From the NCBI GenBank assembly GCA_021298155.1, contig JAJTEN010000018.1, positions 1 to 38,971 of the forward strand: DNA of 38,971 bases. The letters run 5' to 3'. The position numbers and the translations under genes are program-made. Shown one piece after another: positions 35,780 to 38,971 of this stretch (its first letter is position 1; each line of letters opens with the position of its first letter). Below the pieces are notes generated by a model. It did not search any database. It was not told the DNA's origin and saw only the letters and a list, made by a program, of their open reading frames with translations. Source of the stretch: Sphingobacteriales bacterium. GTDB taxonomy: Bacteria > Bacteroidota > Bacteroidia > UKL13-3.

Positions 35780-36193
35780 ATGAATCACTGGCTAGTAAAA
35801 TCGGAACCCTTTAAATACAGTTGGGATCAATTTGAGAAAGATGGTAAAACATTTTGGGATGGAGTGAGGAATTACCAGGCTCGGAATAATTTGAAGGGCA
35901 TGAAAAAAGGTGATTTGGTTCTTTGGTATCATAGCAATGAAGGATTAGAGATTGTGGGAATTGCAAAAGTAGTTAAGGAAGCATACCAAGATCCAACTAC
36001 TGAAGAAACTGCTTGGGTTGTAGTAGATTTAAAACCTTTTAAGAAGTTAAAAAGGCCAGTTAGTTTGGCTGAAATCAAGGCTGATTCAAGGTTACAAGAA
36101 ATTGGTTTGGTCAAGCAAGGCAGACTATCGGTTCAGGCATTAAAGCCTGAAGAATTTGACGCTATATTAGATTTATCTAGTTCAAAAAAATAA
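35780..36193 (+). CDS. EVE-domain protein (THYN1-like)
   Basis: A 137-residue single-domain protein of the EVE family, a PUA-like fold that binds modified bases. Family features are HWLVKSEPFKYSWDQF at the start, WDGVRNYQARNNLKGMKKGDLVLWYHSN in the middle, and the C-terminal KQGRLSVQALKPEEFDAIL. The ligand in bacteria is unsettled; methylated or hypermodified cytosine is proposed for relatives. It lies between carA and pyrR with its own candidate promoter, and no restriction-modification genes are nearby. Confidence 0.93.
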   Translation: MNHWLVKSEPFKYSWDQFEKDGKTFWDGVRNYQARNNLKGMKKGDLVLWYHSNEGLEIVGIAKVVKEAYQDPTTEETAWVVVDLKPFKKLKRPVSLAEIKADSRLQEIGLVKQGRLSVQALKPEEFDAILDLSSSKK

Positions 36194-36267
36194 AGCATCA
36201 AAAAATCTCAAAGTTTTTTTGCATATTTGAACCTCTGTTAATTAGTTCACAAAGGACCAAAATACAA

Positions 36268-36810
36268 ATGGAATCCAAAATAATTTTAGAAAAAAAACAA
36301 CTCGAAATTACCATAGATAGATTGTGTTTTGAGCTAATTGAAAGACTTGGTAACTTTACAGATACTGCATTAATAGGAATGCAACCCCGAGGCATTTACC
36401 TGAGCAGAAGAATCAAAAATAGGCTTGAAGAAATATTAGGTAAGCAGCCTTTTTATTACGGAGAATTGGATATTGCTTTTTATAGAGACGATTTTAGAAG
36501 AGGCAATGAACAAATCTTACCAAGCGAATTAAAGATAGATTTCAACATTCAAGATAAAAAAATTGTACTCATAGATGATGTGCTATATACCGGAAGGTCT
36601 ATCAGATCTGCTTTAGATGCCCTCACAGACTTTGGCCGACCAAACAAAGTAGAGTTATTGGTATTGGTAGATAGAAAATATAGCAGAGATTTGCCCATAC
36701 AAGCAGATTACGTTGGCATTTCTGTGGACACCCGCAGCAATGATAAGGTTAAGGTAGAATGGAAAGAAAATAGTAAAAAAGACTCAGTGCAAATAGTGAC
36801 CAACCAATAA
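36268..36810 (+). CDS. pyrR: Bifunctional pyr operon regulator / uracil phosphoribosyltransferase PyrR
   Basis: A 180-residue type I phosphoribosyltransferase. The PRPP-binding loop is IVLIDDVLYTGRS (99-111), and the flexible-loop region is YGELDIAFYRDDFRRG. In Firmicutes PyrR binds pyr mRNA and causes attenuation; here I see no antiterminator-terminator pair in the 74-bp leader, so the regulatory role is unproven. It is followed after one base by pyrB, which ties it to pyrimidine synthesis. Confidence 0.93.
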   Translation: MESKIILEKKQLEITIDRLCFELIERLGNFTDTALIGMQPRGIYLSRRIKNRLEEILGKQPFYYGELDIAFYRDDFRRGNEQILPSELKIDFNIQDKKIVLIDDVLYTGRSIRSALDALTDFGRPNKVELLVLVDRKYSRDLPIQADYVGISVDTRSNDKVKVEWKENSKKDSVQIVTNQ

Positions 36811-36811
36811 C

Positions 36812-37735
36812 ATGAAAAAGTTTTCGCAGAAACATTTACTGGGCATTAAAGATATATCAGCCGATGATATCCAATTGGTTTTTGAAACGGCAGATAACTT
36901 TAAATCGATTATTAACAGGCCCATTAAAAAGGTTCCCAGTTTAAGGGATATCACCATTGCCAATGTGTTTTTTGAAAACTCAACACGAACCCGCATTTCA
37001 TTTGAATTGGCTCAAAAGCGTTTAAGCGCTGATATTGTAAATTTCTCTGCCTCTTCCTCCTCTGTTTCTAAAGGCGAAACGTTAATTGATACCGTTAACA
37101 ATATTTTAGCCATGAAGGTAGATATGGTGGTAATGCGCCATCCAGCTCCCGGAGCTTGCCAGTTTTTAGCTAAACATGTTAATGCACAAATCATAAATGC
37201 AGGAGATGGCACCCACGAACATCCCACACAAGCCTTACTCGATGCCTATTCCATTAGAGAAAAATTAGGGTCGGTAAAAGGTAAAAAAGTAGTCATAGTA
37301 GGCGATATAACCCATTCAAGGGTGGCATTATCAAATATTATTTGCCTTCAAAAATTAGGTGCTGAAGTTATGGTTTGTGGTCCAACCACACTTATTCCCA
37401 AACACATTGGAAGCTTAGGCGTAAAAGTTGAGCACAATTTACAGAAAGCATTAGAATGGTGTGATGTAGCGAACATGTTGCGTATTCAATTAGAACGACA
37501 AGACATCAAATATTTCCCTACTTTACGTGAATACAGCATGCTTTATGGTTTAGATAAGGAACGTCTTGATTCACTAAAAAAAGAGATCGTAATTATGCAT
37601 CCTGGCCCAATCAACCGTGGTGTAGAGATAACGAGCGACGTAGCAGACAGCAAACATGCCATAATACTAGATCAAGTAGAAAATGGTGTAGCCACCCGCA
37701 TGGCGATAATGTTTTTATTGGCAGGCAGAGCATAA
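36812..37735 (+). CDS. pyrB: Aspartate carbamoyltransferase catalytic subunit
   Basis: A 307-residue enzyme joining carbamoyl phosphate and aspartate in the first committed step of pyrimidine synthesis. The carbamoyl-phosphate site STRTR is at 57-61 within FFENSTRTRISFELA. Also present are the lysine loop SSVSKGETL, the HPTQALLDAY motif and the aspartate-side HPGPINRGVEI. It is translationally close to pyrR, and no pyrI follows. Confidence 0.97.
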   Translation: MKKFSQKHLLGIKDISADDIQLVFETADNFKSIINRPIKKVPSLRDITIANVFFENSTRTRISFELAQKRLSADIVNFSASSSSVSKGETLIDTVNNILAMKVDMVVMRHPAPGACQFLAKHVNAQIINAGDGTHEHPTQALLDAYSIREKLGSVKGKKVVIVGDITHSRVALSNIICLQKLGAEVMVCGPTTLIPKHIGSLGVKVEHNLQKALEWCDVANMLRIQLERQDIKYFPTLREYSMLYGLDKERLDSLKKEIVIMHPGPINRGVEITSDVADSKHAIILDQVENGVATRMAIMFLLAGRA

Positions 37736-37769
37736 AAAAATCTCCCAAACAAAATTTGTGAGGGAGATT
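37734..37769 (-). terminator. Rho-independent terminator of fbp
   Basis: AATCTCCC (37739-37746) and GGGAGATT (37762-37769) form an 8-bp stem, extended inside by ACAAA/TTTGT. In the minus direction it is followed by a T7 run (37740-37734). In the plus direction, for pyrB, no T-run follows, so it mainly serves fbp. Confidence 0.8.
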
Positions 37770-37798
37770 AAATAAATGATTATATTGTTTAATTGGTT

Positions 37799-38794
37799 TT
37801 AAAAACCAAATGATAAAACTTTTTCAACCATATTTTTTGAACCCATAACAATGGGAACTCTCTGGTGAATTTCGGTTGGCTCTACATCTAGTATGCTTTG
37901 CACCCCAGTTGTTGCAGCACCTCCTGCTTGTATGGCAATATATCCCATTGGAATACATTCAAATAACAAACGTAATTTACCTTTAGGTGCTTTTGCAGTT
38001 GGTGGATATATAAACACCCCTCCTTTTAGTAAATTGCGGTGAAAATCGGCAACCATAGAACCAATATATCTTGCAGAATAGGGTCTGTTAGTCGCCTTAT
38101 CCGTTTCTTTTACCCATTTCAAATAATCACTTACACCGGCAGGAAATTCACCTGCATTACCTTCATTTATTGAATATATTTTGCCATCAGCTGGGGTTTT
38201 AATATTAGGGTGACTTAAACAAAACTCACCAATACTTGGGTCGAGCGTAAATCCATTCACACCTTTACCTGTGCTGTAAACCAACATAGTTGAGCTACCA
38301 TAAATAACATATCCTCCAGCTACCAATTCGCTGCCCTTTTGCAATACATCTGCTAAAGTTGGCTCAGTTCCTGGTTCTGTAACCCTGCGGTAAACTGAAA
38401 AAATAGTTCCAATAGAAACATTTACATCAATATTGCTAGAACCATCCAACGGATCGATACAAATAACATATTTACCATTCTTTGAGTAAGCTCCCTGTAA
38501 AGGAATCATATCATCATTTTCTTCGCTGGCCATGGCACATATTTCGCCTCCTTTTTCTAATGCCCATATGAAAGTTTCATTTCCAATAATGTCTAATTTC
38601 TTTACATCTTCTCCTTGTACATTTACAGAACCATGTTCGCCTAAAATTTGAGTTAAACCAGCTTTGTTTACCTCGGCGCTAATCATTTTAGCGGCAATTC
38701 CAATATCGCGTAAAATCCGAGATAATTCACCTTTCGCATATGGAAAATCTTGTTGCTTTTCAATAATAAATTGACCGAGTGTTGTAATTGACAT
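37799..38794 (-). CDS. fbp: Fructose-1,6-bisphosphatase, class I
   Basis: A 331-residue gluconeogenic enzyme hydrolysing fructose 1,6-bisphosphate. I start it at the ATG of MSITTLGQFIIEKQQDFPYAKGEL; a TTG 13 codons earlier overlaps the promoter. The metal site is IDPLDGSSNIDVNVSIGTIFSVY. The substrate site includes YIGSMVADFHRNLLKGGVFIYP, and the tail includes FECIPMGYIAIQAGGAATTG. A good promoter lies just upstream and a terminator downstream, so it is a single gene. Confidence 0.97.
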   Translation of the reverse strand: MSITTLGQFIIEKQQDFPYAKGELSRILRDIGIAAKMISAEVNKAGLTQILGEHGSVNVQGEDVKKLDIIGNETFIWALEKGGEICAMASEENDDMIPLQGAYSKNGKYVICIDPLDGSSNIDVNVSIGTIFSVYRRVTEPGTEPTLADVLQKGSELVAGGYVIYGSSTMLVYSTGKGVNGFTLDPSIGEFCLSHPNIKTPADGKIYSINEGNAGEFPAGVSDYLKWVKETDKATNRPYSARYIGSMVADFHRNLLKGGVFIYPPTAKAPKGKLRLLFECIPMGYIAIQAGGAATTGVQSILDVEPTEIHQRVPIVMGSKNMVEKVLSFGF

Positions 38795-38811
38795 AAGGGA
38801 TAATATTTCCG

Positions 38812-38842
38812 CAAACCTAGGGTTATTCAACAATTAATACAA
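38812..38842 (-). promoter_or_regulatory. Candidate fbp promoter
   Basis: On the minus strand: TTG (38842-38840), 20 bp, TAGGTTTG (38819-38812), the exact consensus. It predicts a leader of about 12 nt before the ATG at 38794 and supports that start over the upstream TTG. Confidence 0.5.
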
Positions 38843-38860
38843 ATACCAATATTTCATTTC

Positions 38861-38971
38861 TTAACGTAACAAAGTTACCGAACCGCTATATGTATACTTT
38901 TTACCGTTAAAACTGGTTGCGTTTACTTGGTATATATAAGCATCTTGCTGGCAATCTTGTCCTTTGTTAAA
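38861..38971 (-). CDS. C-terminal end of a T9SS type B (gliding motility-associated) cargo protein
   Basis: The last 36 codons of a gene entering from the right edge. The fragment reads FNKGQDCQQDAYIYQVNATS, then FNGKKYTYSGSVTLLR and a TAA stop. The pattern of YIYQV, FNGKKYTYSG and a terminal TLLR matches the end of the gliding motility-associated C-terminal domain; compare the final Y-FYIINYSGWDGK-x-FTLLR of the large protein at 15770-20134. The rest of the gene is outside the window, so its function is unknown. Confidence 0.72.
   Translation of the reverse strand, partial: FNKGQDCQQDAYIYQVNATSFNGKKYTYSGSVTLLR

Noticed and set aside
35780-36193. A DNA-modification defence island based on the EVE and SRAP genes
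   Set aside because: The two genes are 33 kb apart, each is a stand-alone housekeeping-type protein, and no methylase, nuclease or other defence gene is adjacent.
36194-36267. PyrR-type attenuator in the pyrR leader
   Set aside because: The 74 bases show only an A-run and T-run able to pair weakly; I could find no anti-terminator and terminator alternatives or a PyrR-binding loop.

Overview
The window is about 39 kb of AT-rich chromosome from a member of the Bacteroidota, probably a free-living Sphingobacteriales, Chitinophagales or Cytophagales relative. The evidence is gliding and type IX secretion genes (gldE, gldD and two type B C-terminal sorting domains), a TonB-dependent receptor paired with a DUF4249 lipoprotein, A-rich start contexts without Shine-Dalgarno sequences, and repeated promoters of the form TTG-N19-21-TAnnTTTG. 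It is a dense housekeeping region. No gap exceeds about 210 bp, and I see no tRNA, rRNA, CRISPR array, insertion sequence or prophage.

Layout. Positions 1-8200 hold the end of an arginase-family gene, a LuxC-type acyl-CoA reductase divergent from a dicluster ferredoxin, a SRAP (HMCES-type) protein, a GT4 glycosyltransferase, trpS, a pair made of a DUF2520 dehydrogenase-like protein and a secreted GATase1-like protein, and a TSP3/OmpA-like envelope protein. Positions 8227-15746 are one minus-strand block read from right to left: a SIRT5-type sirtuin, an overlapping nitrilase-family amidase, a DUF1573 protein, an HtrA protease, a TonB-dependent receptor and a DUF4249 lipoprotein. Positions 15770-20134 encode a 1454-residue T9SS cargo protein.

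Positions 20148-23624 are the minus-strand block mutY, ssb, gldE, gldD, and mutY is broken by a one-base frameshift. Positions 23762-26738 run HU, a TPR membrane protein, a 29-residue basic peptide and RNase G, with two strong hairpins just before RNase G. Then come queG, an unrecognised outer-membrane-type protein, dnaN, an S1/P1-like secreted hydrolase, a DEAD-box helicase with a DbpA-type tail, a DivIC/FtsB protein, enolase, carA, an EVE protein, pyrR-pyrB, class I fructose-1,6-bisphosphatase and the last 36 codons of a second T9SS type B cargo protein.

Working groups: carA, pyrR and pyrB serve pyrimidine synthesis; eno and fbp central carbon flow; gldD, gldE and the CTD proteins secretion and gliding; mutY, ssb, dnaN, HU and SRAP DNA maintenance. 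I found no convincing new multi-gene defence or mobile system. The points most worth a second look are the mutY frameshift with its intact C-terminal domain, the hairpins next to the RNase G start, the 29-residue mS38-like peptide, the long inverted repeat between carA and eno, and the secreted GATase1-like family that is often labelled asparagine synthetase B.
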